A stretch of 64,000 nt of DNA from Bacillota bacterium (GCA_023423045.1 JAFAGA010000068.1:73962-137961); one strand, 5' to 3'. Numbered from the stretch's first letter, positions 1 through 8,853 are shown. Notes: generated by a model from the sequence alone, not told the origin. Numbers and translations: made by a program.

Positions 1-1
1 G

Positions 2-2017
2 CTTTCAGCCCGGCAGGTTACGCTGGCTCTGCAGTATGCCCGGGAGGGAAAATATCAATTAATCTACGTGGCACCGGAACGGTTGGAGACAGAAGAGTTC
101 CTTGAGTTTGCATTAGAAGCGAATATCAGAATGGTCACGGTGGATGAGGCTCATTGCATTTCCCAGTGGGGACAGGATTTCAGGCCCAGCTATCTAAAAA
201 TTGTCCGCTTTATTGATCAATTGCCCGAACGTCCTGTGATCAGTGCATTTACAGCGACGGCGACGAAAGAGGTAATGGAGGATATATGCTGTGTTCTGCG
301 GCTGGAGGAGCCGACTGTGATCGTTACCGGGTATGATAGAAAAAATCTGTATTTTGAAGTGCGCAGCCCAAAGGATAAGAATGCGGAGGTGATCCGCTAT
401 ATCAATGACCGCGGGGTACAGTGCGGAATTATTTACTGCGCCACCCGCAAAGGAGTGGACGAACTGCAGGAGCTCCTTGAAAGGAATGGAATTGCGGCTG
501 CGAAGTATCATGCGGGTATGAGTGATGCAGAACGCAGTGAAAACCAGGAGAATTTTATCTATGACAGGAAGACGGTCATGGTTGCAACTAATGCATTTGG
601 AATGGGAATTGATAAATCTAATGTCAGGTATGTGATCCATTACAATATGCCAAAGAACATGGAGAGCTATTACCAGGAGGCAGGAAGAGCCGGCCGCGAT
701 GGTGAGGCGGCAGAATGCATCCTGCTGTACGGTGCCAGAGATGTTCGAATCAACCAGTTCCTGATTGAGAATAGCAATGATAATGATGATATGAATACGG
801 CACAACGGGAAATGATCCGGGAGCGCGATGAAGAGCGGCTGAAGGAAATGACCTATTATTGCTTCACCAAGGATTGCTTAAGGGAGTACATATTGAAGTA
901 TTTTGGAGAGTATGGGACCGCTTGTTGTAATAACTGCTCCAACTGTCTTTCGGAATTCGATGAGTTGGATGTGACAGAGGTCAGCCAGGATATTATCGGC
1001 TGCATCAGGGAGAGCGGCCAGCGCTTTGGCATGAATGTGATTATCGTTACCCTTCTGGGCAGGAAGACGGCGAAGCTTACCGCGAATCATATGGTGGACA
1101 GCAGTTTCTATGGGAAGAGAGCCTCCGATAGTGAGGCATTTCTAAAGCATGTGACGAATAAGCTGATTATTGACGGCTTCTTATATTTGACCAATGATAA
1201 ATACGCTATTGTCAGGGTGGACCGGTCTGCGGCCTCTATTGCTAAGGCGGAGGCCCGGATTATAATGAAGCTTCCCAGAGTAAGTATTTCTTCGGAGAAG
1301 CTTCCCTCTGAGAATACCTTGGATCAGAAGTCCAGGAAGGGCAGGACTTTGCGTAGATCTGAGCTTCTTACCTCCAAAGGGCTGGACTTATTTGATGTGC
1401 TTCGTCAGGTAAGGACAGAGCTGGCCAGGGAAGAAGGAATGCCTCCTTACATCATATTTTCCGATAAAACTTTGACCGATATGTGTGTTAAGGTTCCTTT
1501 GACAAAGGAGGAGATGCTAAGCGTTGCCGGTGTCGGAGAGCATAAATTTGAGAAATATGGACAGGCATTCATCGACGCTGTCCGGAGATTTACCGATGGG
1601 AAGAAAGAACAGCTATGTTATGAACCGGTGCAGGAAGATATTGCCCCTCAAAGAAGTACAATGTCCAGGTTAAAGAAGACGGAATTCTGTCTGACGGAAG
1701 AAATGAGTGGGATTATAAAGCTGCAGGAAACGGTTACAATCAGTCAGTTTGTGGAACACCTGAATGAACTGCGTGATGAGAAGAGGATGAAGAGGCTGGC
1801 AGCAGTACATTTGACTGCAAAGCTTAAGGAGGCGGGATATCTGGAGGAGCAGTTCAATCATTTGCTTGGACGAAATATGACTTTACCGACGGAAAAGGGG
1901 ATAAACCTTGGGATATCTACAGAAAAGAGAAGCAGTGAGAAGGGCAATGAATATGAAATTGTAATATACAATGAGGAGGCGCAAGGATTCTTATTATCGC
2001 TTTTACCGAAGGAATAA
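2..2017 (+). CDS. recQ: ATP-dependent DNA helicase RecQ (5' end outside window)
   Basis: 3'-5' DNA helicase acting on stalled forks and recombination intermediates. The frame is open to the left edge, so the N-terminal Q motif and Walker A lie outside. The first visible codons already read into the conserved IYVAPERL segment. Next come the DEAH box (VDEAHCISQWGQDFRPSY), the TATAT motif III, and the C-terminal helicase half ending in the QEAGRAGRDG arginine-finger motif. A zinc-binding RQC segment with clustered cysteines (CCNNCSNC) follows, then an HRDC domain (LFDVLRQVRTELAREEG). The C-terminal tail of about 120 residues resembles the helix-turn-helix extension of long RecQ proteins. The GTG at 68 is an internal valine, not the start. 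Identity is firm; only completeness is unknown. Confidence 0.95.
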   Translation, partial: LSARQVTLALQYAREGKYQLIYVAPERLETEEFLEFALEANIRMVTVDEAHCISQWGQDFRPSYLKIVRFIDQLPERPVISAFTATATKEVMEDICCVLRLEEPTVIVTGYDRKNLYFEVRSPKDKNAEVIRYINDRGVQCGIIYCATRKGVDELQELLERNGIAAAKYHAGMSDAERSENQENFIYDRKTVMVATNAFGMGIDKSNVRYVIHYNMPKNMESYYQEAGRAGRDGEAAECILLYGARDVRINQFLIENSNDNDDMNTAQREMIRERDEERLKEMTYYCFTKDCLREYILKYFGEYGTACCNNCSNCLSEFDELDVTEVSQDIIGCIRESGQRFGMNVIIVTLLGRKTAKLTANHMVDSSFYGKRASDSEAFLKHVTNKLIIDGFLYLTNDKYAIVRVDRSAASIAKAEARIIMKLPRVSISSEKLPSENTLDQKSRKGRTLRRSELLTSKGLDLFDVLRQVRTELAREEGMPPYIIFSDKTLTDMCVKVPLTKEEMLSVAGVGEHKFEKYGQAFIDAVRRFTDGKKEQLCYEPVQEDIAPQRSTMSRLKKTEFCLTEEMSGIIKLQETVTISQFVEHLNELRDEKRMKRLAAVHLTAKLKEAGYLEEQFNHLLGRNMTLPTEKGINLGISTEKRSSEKGNEYEIVIYNEEAQGFLLSLLPKE

Positions 2018-2155
2018 ATTGTGATGTTCTCGGCAGGTAAGTGTTTCATTGTCTGAGGTATTATGGTAGAATATTAGGTATTAGAAGAGGCTTCCATTGA
2101 ACGGAGGATCTGAACGAGATGACAGAGAATAAAGAGAAAAGGAAGGTGAAGAAGT

Positions 2156-2416
2156 GTGACAGATTCGAACAAGCTGGATTTGATAGTTGAGAAAATAATG
2201 CAGATAGATATTAGGACAGCGACAGCTGAGAAAAAATCAGGAGAGCTGGAAGTCACGGTAGCAGGGTTTGATAAAAGATTAAAAGATTTGAAGCGTCAGC
2301 AGATGCGAGACACCGCGGAACTAAAAGCGATGGATAATATGATTTTTGATGAGGTTGAACGGGTACATGAAATATTGGTTAAGCGTACGGAAGCTTTAGA
2401 GAAGAAAATAGGATGA
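2156..2416 (+). CDS. Small coiled-coil protein, unknown function
   Basis: 86 residues starting at a GTG preceded by GAAGGTGAAGAAG. Charged and mostly helical in appearance, with leucines and isoleucines spaced as in a coiled coil (IVEKIMQIDIRT, then KRLKDLKRQQ). There is no signal peptide, membrane segment or cysteine. It sits 139 bases after recQ and about 100 bases before a second coiled-coil gene, so the two may be co-transcribed. I do not recognise a family. Reading-frame length and ribosome site support it as real, but the start is uncertain. Confidence 0.6.
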   Translation: MTDSNKLDLIVEKIMQIDIRTATAEKKSGELEVTVAGFDKRLKDLKRQQMRDTAELKAMDNMIFDEVERVHEILVKRTEALEKKIG

Positions 2417-2517
2417 ACATTGACATAAAAGATGGAAGATTAATCCGGAAATGTGATCTGAACAGAAGACGGAAAAAAGAAACGGGTTAGAAATAATAGA
2501 AGAAGAGGAGGGAAAGG

Positions 2518-2910
2518 ATGAGTAATGAGAATGTAATAATTGAAATATTAAAATCAGTGCAGAGCCAGGTGGGAGATATGCAGACTCAGATAGGAGATAT
2601 GCAGATTCAAATAGGAGATATGCAGACTCAAATAAATAATTTAGATACTAAGGTAGACAGACTGGACGCTAAGGTACAGAAACTGGATACCAAGGTAGAG
2701 ATTCTGTCGGAAAGAGTTACTAATGTTGAATTGCATTTAGAAAACACAACGGACAGGAATATTGGACTATTGATGGAGCAGCATAAACCGAATGCGGACA
2801 AATTAGACAGAGTGATTGAGCAAACAGAGGTAATGCAATTTGACCTGGATCAATTAAAGAAAGTGGTCATATCTCATAGCAGTGACCTTAATATATTAAT
2901 GCAGCGTTAA
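2518..2910 (+). CDS. Coiled-coil repeat protein, unknown function
   Basis: 130 residues from an ATG behind a strong GAGGAGGG ribosome site. Residues about 15-75 are heptad repeats: three near-identical copies of QIGDMQT, then LDTKVDRLDAKVQKLDTKV. This predicts a continuous, probably oligomeric, coiled coil. The C-terminal half (EQHKPNADKLDRVIEQTEVM) is also helical. No export signal is visible. Such proteins are common in clostridial genomes without assigned function. A perfect hairpin terminator follows immediately, closing the recQ-side unit. Confidence 0.72.
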   Translation: MSNENVIIEILKSVQSQVGDMQTQIGDMQIQIGDMQTQINNLDTKVDRLDAKVQKLDTKVEILSERVTNVELHLENTTDRNIGLLMEQHKPNADKLDRVIEQTEVMQFDLDQLKKVVISHSSDLNILMQR

Positions 2911-2915
2911 ATCCG

Positions 2916-2950
2916 GAGCTTACAGTCTTAATGTCTGTAAGCTCATTTTA
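2916..2950 (+). terminator. Terminator hairpin after the coiled-coil gene
   Basis: GAGCTTACAG (2916-2925) pairs perfectly with CTGTAAGCTC (2935-2944) around a 9-base loop, followed by ATTTTA. It lies 5 bases after the stop codon. Confidence 0.75.
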
Positions 2951-2976
2951 TGGAATAACGTTTTATTAATTTGTTC

Positions 2977-3004
2977 TTGACCATAATAAAATGTGTGATA
3001 TTCT
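2977..3004 (+). promoter_or_regulatory. Probable sigma-A promoter for larBCE
   Basis: TTGACC (2977-2982), a 16-base spacer and TATTCT (2999-3004). It sits between the preceding terminator and the larB start, about 70 bases upstream of the ATG. Confidence 0.5.
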
Positions 3005-3075
3005 ATTTAATATATAAATCATCATGAAGATGGTTTCATCAGGAGCCTGGAAGGTAAGATACGGGGAGGATAAGG

Positions 3076-3825
3076 ATGGATATTCATAATTTGTTGGAAC
3101 AGGTCAAGAATAGTGAGATATCAATCACTCAGGCGGAGGAGATACTGAAGAAGCTGCCGTATGAGGATCTCGGCTATGCCAAACTTGATCATCACAGGAC
3201 CTTGCGGTCAGGCTTTGGAGAGGTGGTTTTTTGTCAGGGCAAGGCCATGGAGCATCTGGTTCAGATTTTCAAGAGCTTCTATGAGCATGATACCAATGTT
3301 CTCGGGACAAGGGCATCCGTGGAGCAATATGAACAGGTCAGACAAGTGCTGCCGATGGTGAAATATGATCCGCTTTCCAGAATCTTATCTATACAGAAGA
3401 AGGTCGAAGAGAAGGTGGGCTGTGTGGCAGTATGTACCGGAGGCACCTCCGATATACCGGTTGCAGAGGAGGCGGCCCAGACAGCGGAGTTCTTTGGAAG
3501 CAATGTAATTCGTATCTTCGATGTCGGTGTTGCGGGTATTCATCGCCTGCTGTCCAAGGTAGAGGATATCCGAAAAGCTAATTGTATCATTGCGGTTGCA
3601 GGTATGGAAGGTGCGCTGGGAGGAGTTGTGGCAGGGCTGGTAGATAAGCCGGTGATTGCAGTGCCTACCTCCGTTGGCTATGGAGCCAATTTTGGCGGTC
3701 TTTCGGCTCTGCTAACTATGTTAAATTCATGTGCGGAGGGACTGGCTGTTGTGAATATAGATAATGGCTTTGGGGCCGGTTACCTTGCGACCCAGATAAA
3801 TCGGTTAGGCATAAAAAATCAATAG
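3076..3825 (+). CDS. larB: LarB, pyridinium-3,5-biscarboxylate mononucleotide synthase
   Basis: First enzyme of nickel-pincer nucleotide synthesis: carboxylates and hydrolyses nicotinic acid adenine dinucleotide to the biscarboxylic mononucleotide. 249 residues, normal for the family. The N-terminal part carries the LarB-specific LDHHRTLRSGFGEVVFC segment. The C-terminal half is PurE-like, with CTGGTSDIPVAEEAA and the glycine-rich GMEGALGGVVAGLVDKPVIA and PTSVGYGANFGG loops. A GGGAGG site precedes the ATG. It is followed by larC and larE on the same strand, which fixes the pathway. No lactate racemase gene (larA) is seen in the window, so the enzyme using the cofactor is elsewhere. Confidence 0.93.
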   Translation: MDIHNLLEQVKNSEISITQAEEILKKLPYEDLGYAKLDHHRTLRSGFGEVVFCQGKAMEHLVQIFKSFYEHDTNVLGTRASVEQYEQVRQVLPMVKYDPLSRILSIQKKVEEKVGCVAVCTGGTSDIPVAEEAAQTAEFFGSNVIRIFDVGVAGIHRLLSKVEDIRKANCIIAVAGMEGALGGVVAGLVDKPVIAVPTSVGYGANFGGLSALLTMLNSCAEGLAVVNIDNGFGAGYLATQINRLGIKNQ

Positions 3826-3916
3826 AAGAAGAAAGTGTGTAAATTAGAGATTTTACACATGGCGAATTTGTGCTATAGCCTAAATTTGCAGGCAGCAATA
3901 GAATGGAGATCAAAAT

Positions 3917-5338
3917 ATGACAAACAAAACGAATCAAACCTTATATTTAGAATGCTATTCCGGTATCAGCGGTGACATGACGGTGGCGGCATTGCTTGAT
4001 CTGGGAGCGGATCAGGAGGTGTTGATGGAGGGATTAAAAAGCCTGAATGTGGAAGGATATCGGGTGGTTGTTGGAAGAAGGGAAAAAAATAGTATTGATG
4101 CTTGCGATTTCGATGTGATTCTTGACGAGGAGCAAGTGAATGAGAGTGTTCTTCATGATTCAGGACACGATTGTGATCATGGACATAGCCATGACTACGA
4201 CCACAATCATGAGCATGGGCACAGCCATGATCACGACCACAATCATGATCACGGGCACAGCCATGACCACGATCACAATCATAACCACGGACATAGCCAT
4301 GTCCCCGAGCATCAACATAACCTGGATTTTGGCCCAATTCGTTATGGGCACCATGATCATCGCAATCTTAGTATAATTCATGGCATTATTGAGCGTTCCT
4401 CCATCACAGAGAATGCCAAGATGATTGCAAAAAGAATATTCACAATTGTGGCTGAAGCTGAATCGAAGGCTCATGGTAAGCCGATCGAGGAAGTTCATTT
4501 TCATGAGGTGGGGGCTATCGATTCTATCGTAGATATTGTTGCAGTTGCAATCTGTCTGGATAATCTTAATATCACCGATGTTGTGGTATCACAAATGTAT
4601 GAGGGCACAGGTTCCATCCGTTGTCAGCATGGACTTCTTCCGATACCGGTACCTGCTGTAATTAATATCGCATCAGAATATCAATTGCCGCTTCATATCA
4701 CCGATGTTAAAGGAGAGCTTATCACACCAACAGGCGCGGCGATCGCAGCAGCAATCAGAACAAAGGACTCTCTGCCAAAGAACATGAAAATCATGAAGAT
4801 TGGTTTGGGTGCTGGTAAGCGGAGCTACACCGGAGCCAGCGGCCTGCTCCGTGCAATGCTGATTGAGGGCACCGAAGCTTTGCCGTCTGATATATCTGCT
4901 GATAAGGTATGGGTGTTAGAAGCCAATATAGATGATTGCACTGGGGAAGCTCTCTCTTATACTATGGAGCTGTTATTCCGACAGGGAGCTAAGGATGTCT
5001 ATTATACTCCGACCTATATGAAGAAAAACCGTCCCGCTTATATGCTTGGCGTGATATGTGATGAGGAAAAGTTGGAGCAGATGGAAGAAATAATATTCTT
5101 TCATACGACGACGATTGGTATCCGTAAGACACAGGCAATACGCTCCATTCTTCCCAGGGAGCAGAGGGCAATTGAAACTCCTTATGGGGAGGCTTTGGTG
5201 AAGATATGCAGGCACAGAGAGCGGAACTTTTATTATCCGGAATATGAAAGTGTTAAAAGGTTATGTGAAGTGTCCGGGTTGGATTATATAACTTTGTATC
5301 ATCTGATACAGGATATTGCAGTCAGGCAGGAAGAATAA
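3917..5338 (+). CDS. larC: LarC, nickel insertion protein (single ORF, histidine-rich)
   Basis: CTP-dependent enzyme that installs nickel in the pyridinium bis-thiocarboxylate cofactor. 473 residues in one open frame. The N-terminus (LECYSGISGDMTVAALLDLGA) and the segment EVHFHEVGAIDSIVDI are typical. Residues about 75-135 form a histidine-rich insertion built from a repeated 12-residue His/Asp/Gly/Ser unit, a likely nickel store. The C-terminal domain (residues about 330-473) contains VLEANIDDCTGEALSY. In Lactobacillus plantarum the two halves are joined by programmed frameshifting; here they are fused without any shift. Ribosome site GGAG lies upstream. Spacing to larB is 91 bases and to larE 136 bases. 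Confidence 0.93.
   Translation: MTNKTNQTLYLECYSGISGDMTVAALLDLGADQEVLMEGLKSLNVEGYRVVVGRREKNSIDACDFDVILDEEQVNESVLHDSGHDCDHGHSHDYDHNHEHGHSHDHDHNHDHGHSHDHDHNHNHGHSHVPEHQHNLDFGPIRYGHHDHRNLSIIHGIIERSSITENAKMIAKRIFTIVAEAESKAHGKPIEEVHFHEVGAIDSIVDIVAVAICLDNLNITDVVVSQMYEGTGSIRCQHGLLPIPVPAVINIASEYQLPLHITDVKGELITPTGAAIAAAIRTKDSLPKNMKIMKIGLGAGKRSYTGASGLLRAMLIEGTEALPSDISADKVWVLEANIDDCTGEALSYTMELLFRQGAKDVYYTPTYMKKNRPAYMLGVICDEEKLEQMEEIIFFHTTTIGIRKTQAIRSILPREQRAIETPYGEALVKICRHRERNFYYPEYESVKRLCEVSGLDYITLYHLIQDIAVRQEE
4171..4305 (+). repeat. 36-base tandem repeat inside larC
   Basis: About 3.7 imperfect copies of a 36-base unit beginning CATAGCCATGACTACGACC. Each encodes about 12 residues rich in histidine. 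The repeat stays in frame, so copy-number change would lengthen or shorten the metal-binding stretch of LarC. Confidence 0.8.
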
Positions 5339-5400
5339 ATTTAGGAAAGTAAATTGACTAGGTTTATTGTGACAGATATTGGATTTTGATATGAGGAGCA

Positions 5401-5437
5401 TAGAAAAGATATCATAGAAAAGATATCATAGAAAAGT
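5401..5437 (+). repeat. Short 14-base tandem repeat between larC and larE
   Basis: TAGAAAAGATATCA occurs at 5401-5414 and 5415-5428, and its first eight bases again at 5429. It sits in the 136-base gap before larE. No function is evident. Confidence 0.75.
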
Positions 5438-5474
5438 AAGTCTATTAAGTATAGATAGAAAAGGAATATAGAAC

Positions 5475-6386
5475 ATGAGTATTCAAAAGAAACAAGTTAA
5501 TAGCAATAAAATGACACATGAAATAGATGGGTTGATGGATTTGAACGACATAACTCATATAAAGGAAGAAAACAGGGAGAATTATCTCAAGCTTATTACC
5601 TATTTAAGGGAGCATGTCAATGAAGGTATTGGGATAGCATTTTCCGGAGGCGTGGACAGCAGCCTTCTTCTGAAGCTGGCCTGTGATGTCGGTAAGCAAT
5701 ACGGAAGACCGGTATTGGCAATCACCTTTGAGACTAAGCTGCATCCGCATGGAGATCTGGAGGAGGCAACCCGTATGGCATCCGATTTTGGCGCTGTACA
5801 TAAAGTTATTGAAGTGGACGAATTCTCTGACCCGGAGATTCTACACAATCCAGAGGATCGCTGCTATCGCTGTAAAAATCTGTTGTTCCGTGCATTGATT
5901 CATAATGCGAACATGGAAGATTATCATTATCTGATGGACGGAACGAATTATGATGATCGGAATGTATATCGTCCTGGGATGCAGGCTTTGAAGGAATTGG
6001 GTATCCGTAGTCCACTTCTGGAGCTTGAGATAACCAAGGCACAAATCAGATCTCTTGCTGCCGATTTGGGTATCGCTTCCTCGGATAGGCCATCCGCACC
6101 CTGTTTGGCAACCCGTTTGCCCTATGGTACAAAGTTGGATTTTGATATATTGGCACGGCTGGATCAGGGAGAACATTATATACGGGCACTTGGTTTTTAT
6201 AACGTACGCTTGCGCTTACACCAGGATATTTTAAGAATTGAAGTGGACCAGGCGGATTTTATGACGTTCATGGAGAAACGAGAGAATATCATTAATGAAA
6301 TGAAAAGGCTTGGGTTCCTCTATATTACATTGGATATGGAAGGTTTTCGATCCGGAAGTATGGATATTAAGATTCAGAAGATCTGA
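5475..6386 (+). CDS. larE: LarE, sulfur transferase of nickel-pincer cofactor synthesis (three-cysteine type)
   Basis: ATP-dependent enzyme that converts the two carboxylates of the LarB product to thiocarboxylates before LarC adds nickel. 303 residues. The PP-loop SGGVDSS is at residues 57-63. Three cysteines stand in conserved places: C130 and C133 in RCYRCK, and C210 in SAPCLATRLPYG. In Lactobacillus LarE one cysteine is sacrificed per turnover. Enzymes with three cysteines are reported to bind a [4Fe-4S] cluster that carries sulfur catalytically, so this protein is more likely the cluster type (inference). The N-terminus may start at the internal ATG 13 codons in; the upstream ATG has a weak GGAATA site. 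Confidence 0.93.
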   Translation: MSIQKKQVNSNKMTHEIDGLMDLNDITHIKEENRENYLKLITYLREHVNEGIGIAFSGGVDSSLLLKLACDVGKQYGRPVLAITFETKLHPHGDLEEATRMASDFGAVHKVIEVDEFSDPEILHNPEDRCYRCKNLLFRALIHNANMEDYHYLMDGTNYDDRNVYRPGMQALKELGIRSPLLELEITKAQIRSLAADLGIASSDRPSAPCLATRLPYGTKLDFDILARLDQGEHYIRALGFYNVRLRLHQDILRIEVDQADFMTFMEKRENIINEMKRLGFLYITLDMEGFRSGSMDIKIQKI

Positions 6387-6447
6387 GCGTATGATGGATA
6401 AATAGATACCAATAGATACAAAAAAATACAAAATCCTTTGCAAAAGG

Positions 6448-6476
6448 TTTACATTCCGCAGCAAACATAGTATAAT
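6448..6476 (+). promoter_or_regulatory. Sigma-A promoter of the zinc-ribbon gene
   Basis: TTTACA (6448-6453), 17-base spacer, perfect TATAAT (6471-6476), about 33 bases before the ATG at 6509. The gene therefore has its own promoter and is not part of the lar unit. Confidence 0.7.
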
Positions 6477-6508
6477 GTGAACTAGTACTTCTGTAGGGGG
6501 GTAATAAC

Positions 6509-6739
6509 ATGCTACGCATATACATATGTCCAAAGTGTTATAATTTAAGAATGGTATCCAGAAAGCCGACTGCTATTTGCTTCCATTGTGGTAATGCGTT
6601 AGAAAAATGCGATGTGGAATATGACACCTACATTAATATGAATGAAGAAGAACGCAGGGAATTGAAGAATAGATATAAGCAAAGGATGGAGGCTTATCAA
6701 GATAAGCTGAATCATTGTTATCAGGAACAGGAAAAGTAG
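6509..6739 (+). CDS. Small zinc-ribbon protein, unknown function
   Basis: 76 residues with two CxxC pairs, CPKC (residues 7-10) and CFHC (residues 24-27), 13 residues apart, making a classic zinc ribbon. The rest is a charged helix (EEERRELKNRYKQRMEAYQDK). The GGGGGG ribosome site and a strong promoter indicate good expression. A nucleic-acid or protein contact role is possible but unproven. A weak terminator follows. Confidence 0.75.
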   Translation: MLRIYICPKCYNLRMVSRKPTAICFHCGNALEKCDVEYDTYINMNEEERRELKNRYKQRMEAYQDKLNHCYQEQEK

Positions 6740-6742
6740 AAT

Positions 6743-6795
6743 AAAAGGAGCCTTTATTTTGTGGGAGAACTTTCCATGATATAGGGTTCTTTTTA
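6743..6795 (+). terminator. Possible terminator after the zinc-ribbon gene
   Basis: AAAAGGAGCC (6743-6752) can pair with GGGTTCTTTT (6784-6793), with one mismatch and one wobble. The right arm runs into a T tract. Confidence 0.4.
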
Positions 6796-6818
6796 TGCAT
6801 TTATGAGATGACGGCGAA

Positions 6819-8693
6819 GTGAGGTTGGCTATGGTTAAGAAGATTATAGATAGAAAGCTGGTAGTAAGAAGATTGTTCTTATTGCTGGGAGATATTGTTG
6901 TTATTATTTTATCCAGCGGGATGGGGTTATTACTTCGGTTTGATCTGAATCCTTCCAGGGTGCATAGTCAGTTTATAGAATCGGTGTGGACTTATCTTCC
7001 TGTCAATCTTATTGTCACACTTTTGATATTTTACATCCTTAAGCTATATCATAGCCTGTGGAGATATGCCAGTGTCATGGAGATGCAGAATGTTTTTACC
7101 GCATGCATGCTGTCTGCGCTCTTCCAATTTGCAGGATTAAGAATATTGCATCTGCCGGTCCCTAGAAGTTATTATTTTCTATATGCGGGGGTACTTCTAT
7201 TATTTACCTTGGGGCTGCGGTTCTCCTATCGCTTTTTTCGTTCGATTTTACACAATAGCCGTACGGATGCAGAGATCAATAATGTTATGATAATTGGGGC
7301 GGGGGACGCCGCCAGTGCTATTATTAAAGAAATAAATACCAGCGAGCATATCAACAATACGGTTGTGAAGTGCATCATTGATGATGCACAGGAGAAGCAG
7401 GGGAGCTACATCCATGGAATTAAGGTGACGGGAACCAGGGATAATATCCTGGACTGTGTCGGTATCTATCATATCAATGAGATCATTATCGCTATGCCGT
7501 CCGTATCCAAGAGGACGATTAAAGATATCGTTGAAATCTGTAACCAAACGGATTGCGAGCTAAAGATCCTTCCCGGAATGTATCAATTTATGAACAATGA
7601 GGTCTCGGTGAGTAATCTGCGGAATGTTGAGGTAGAAGATTTGCTGGGCAGGGATTCTATTAAGGTGGATCTCGATTCAATCATGGGCTATGTTGAAGAC
7701 AAGGTCATCCTGGTTACCGGTGGTGGCGGTTCTATAGGAAGTGAGCTATGCCGACAGCTTGCAGCGAAGAATCCAAAGCAGCTCATTATCATTGATATCT
7801 ATGAGAACAATGCATATGATATCCAGCAGGAGCTGCTAAAGAAATATCCGGAATTGAATCTGGTGGTATTAATTGCTTCCGTAAGGAATTCAGCAAGAGT
7901 GAATTATATATTTAAGACGTATAAGCCCCAGATTGTATATCATGCCGCGGCTCATAAGCATGTTCCGTTGATGGAGGACAGTCCGAATGAGGCAATCAAG
8001 AACAATGTCCTGGGAACTTGGAAGACGGTACAGGCAGCAGATCTATATGGTGCAGAAAAGTTTGTATTAATTTCAACAGATAAGGCGGTTAACCCTACGA
8101 ATATTATGGGGGCATCAAAGCGTATCTGTGAGATGATTGTACAGACGTATAATAATCGATCCAATACAGAATTTGTAGCGGTGCGTTTTGGTAATGTATT
8201 GGGGTCAAATGGCAGTGTTATTCCGCTATTCAAGAAACAGATCGCTGCCGGAGGCCCGGTGACGGTGACTCACCCTGATATTATTCGGTACTTTATGACG
8301 ATTCCTGAAGCTGTATCCCTTGTATTGCAAGCAGGAGCATATGCGGAGGGTGGAGAGATATTCGTGTTGGATATGGGAGAACCGGTTAAAATTCTTGATT
8401 TAGCTGAAAATCTGATACGACTTTCCGGATATAGACCCAATGAGGATATTATGATTGAATTTAGCGGACTCCGTCCTGGTGAGAAGCTATATGAGGAGTT
8501 ACTCATGGATGAGGAAGGCTTAGCGGATACGGAGAATAAGATGATACATATTGGCAAGCCGATTGATTTTGATGAGGATAGGTTTTTGCAGCAGTTGGAG
8601 GAATTGAAGGAACTATGTCCGCTGGAGCCTCAGGAGATTCGGAAGATGATTCGGAAGATTGTTCCTACCTATGTGATACAGAAGGGAAAATGA
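6819..8693 (+). CDS. Membrane UDP-sugar 4,6-dehydratase (CapD/PglF type)
   Basis: Polysaccharide precursor enzyme that removes water from UDP-N-acetylglucosamine to give the 4-keto-6-deoxy sugar, the entry to QuiNAc- or bacillosamine-type residues. 624 residues. Residues about 15-135 hold four membrane segments. A first Rossmann-like domain carries IIGAGDAASAII. The catalytic SDR domain begins at VTGGGGSIGSELC. The usual Tyr-x-x-x-Lys pair is replaced by Met-x-x-x-Lys (STDKAVNPTNIMGASK), as in known 4,6-dehydratases. The frame opens at a GTG; the ATG at 6831 gives MVKKIIDRK and is an equally good start. It stands before the polysaccharide block and has the higher GC of the chromosome rather than of the cassette. 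Confidence 0.9.
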   Translation: MRLAMVKKIIDRKLVVRRLFLLLGDIVVIILSSGMGLLLRFDLNPSRVHSQFIESVWTYLPVNLIVTLLIFYILKLYHSLWRYASVMEMQNVFTACMLSALFQFAGLRILHLPVPRSYYFLYAGVLLLFTLGLRFSYRFFRSILHNSRTDAEINNVMIIGAGDAASAIIKEINTSEHINNTVVKCIIDDAQEKQGSYIHGIKVTGTRDNILDCVGIYHINEIIIAMPSVSKRTIKDIVEICNQTDCELKILPGMYQFMNNEVSVSNLRNVEVEDLLGRDSIKVDLDSIMGYVEDKVILVTGGGGSIGSELCRQLAAKNPKQLIIIDIYENNAYDIQQELLKKYPELNLVVLIASVRNSARVNYIFKTYKPQIVYHAAAHKHVPLMEDSPNEAIKNNVLGTWKTVQAADLYGAEKFVLISTDKAVNPTNIMGASKRICEMIVQTYNNRSNTEFVAVRFGNVLGSNGSVIPLFKKQIAAGGPVTVTHPDIIRYFMTIPEAVSLVLQAGAYAEGGEIFVLDMGEPVKILDLAENLIRLSGYRPNEDIMIEFSGLRPGEKLYEELLMDEEGLADTENKMIHIGKPIDFDEDRFLQQLEELKELCPLEPQEIRKMIRKIVPTYVIQKGK

Positions 8694-8733
8694 GGTAAAG
8701 TATAGCAGTAAAGTGATTTGATGGAAAATATAC

Positions 8734-8762
8734 TTGACAGAATTATATTAAAAGGATAGACT
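8734..8762 (+). promoter_or_regulatory. Promoter upstream of the winged-helix regulator
   Basis: Perfect TTGACA (8734-8739), 17-base spacer and TAGACT (8757-8762). About 90 bases of leader precede the TTG start at 8854. Confidence 0.6.
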
Positions 8763-8853
8763 TGAATTAGCGTTTGATTTTCGAACACTAATTGAATATT
8801 ACTCGCTAAGGATTTCCTTAGAATAAAATAACTGGATAAAAGAGGAGATATTA

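Noticed and set aside
3966..4504. Open frames of 78-123 codons on both strands over the His-rich part of larC
   Set aside because: Produced by the repeated CAT/GAC codons. Compositions such as runs of Met-Ile-Val or Gly-Cys-His have no protein character.
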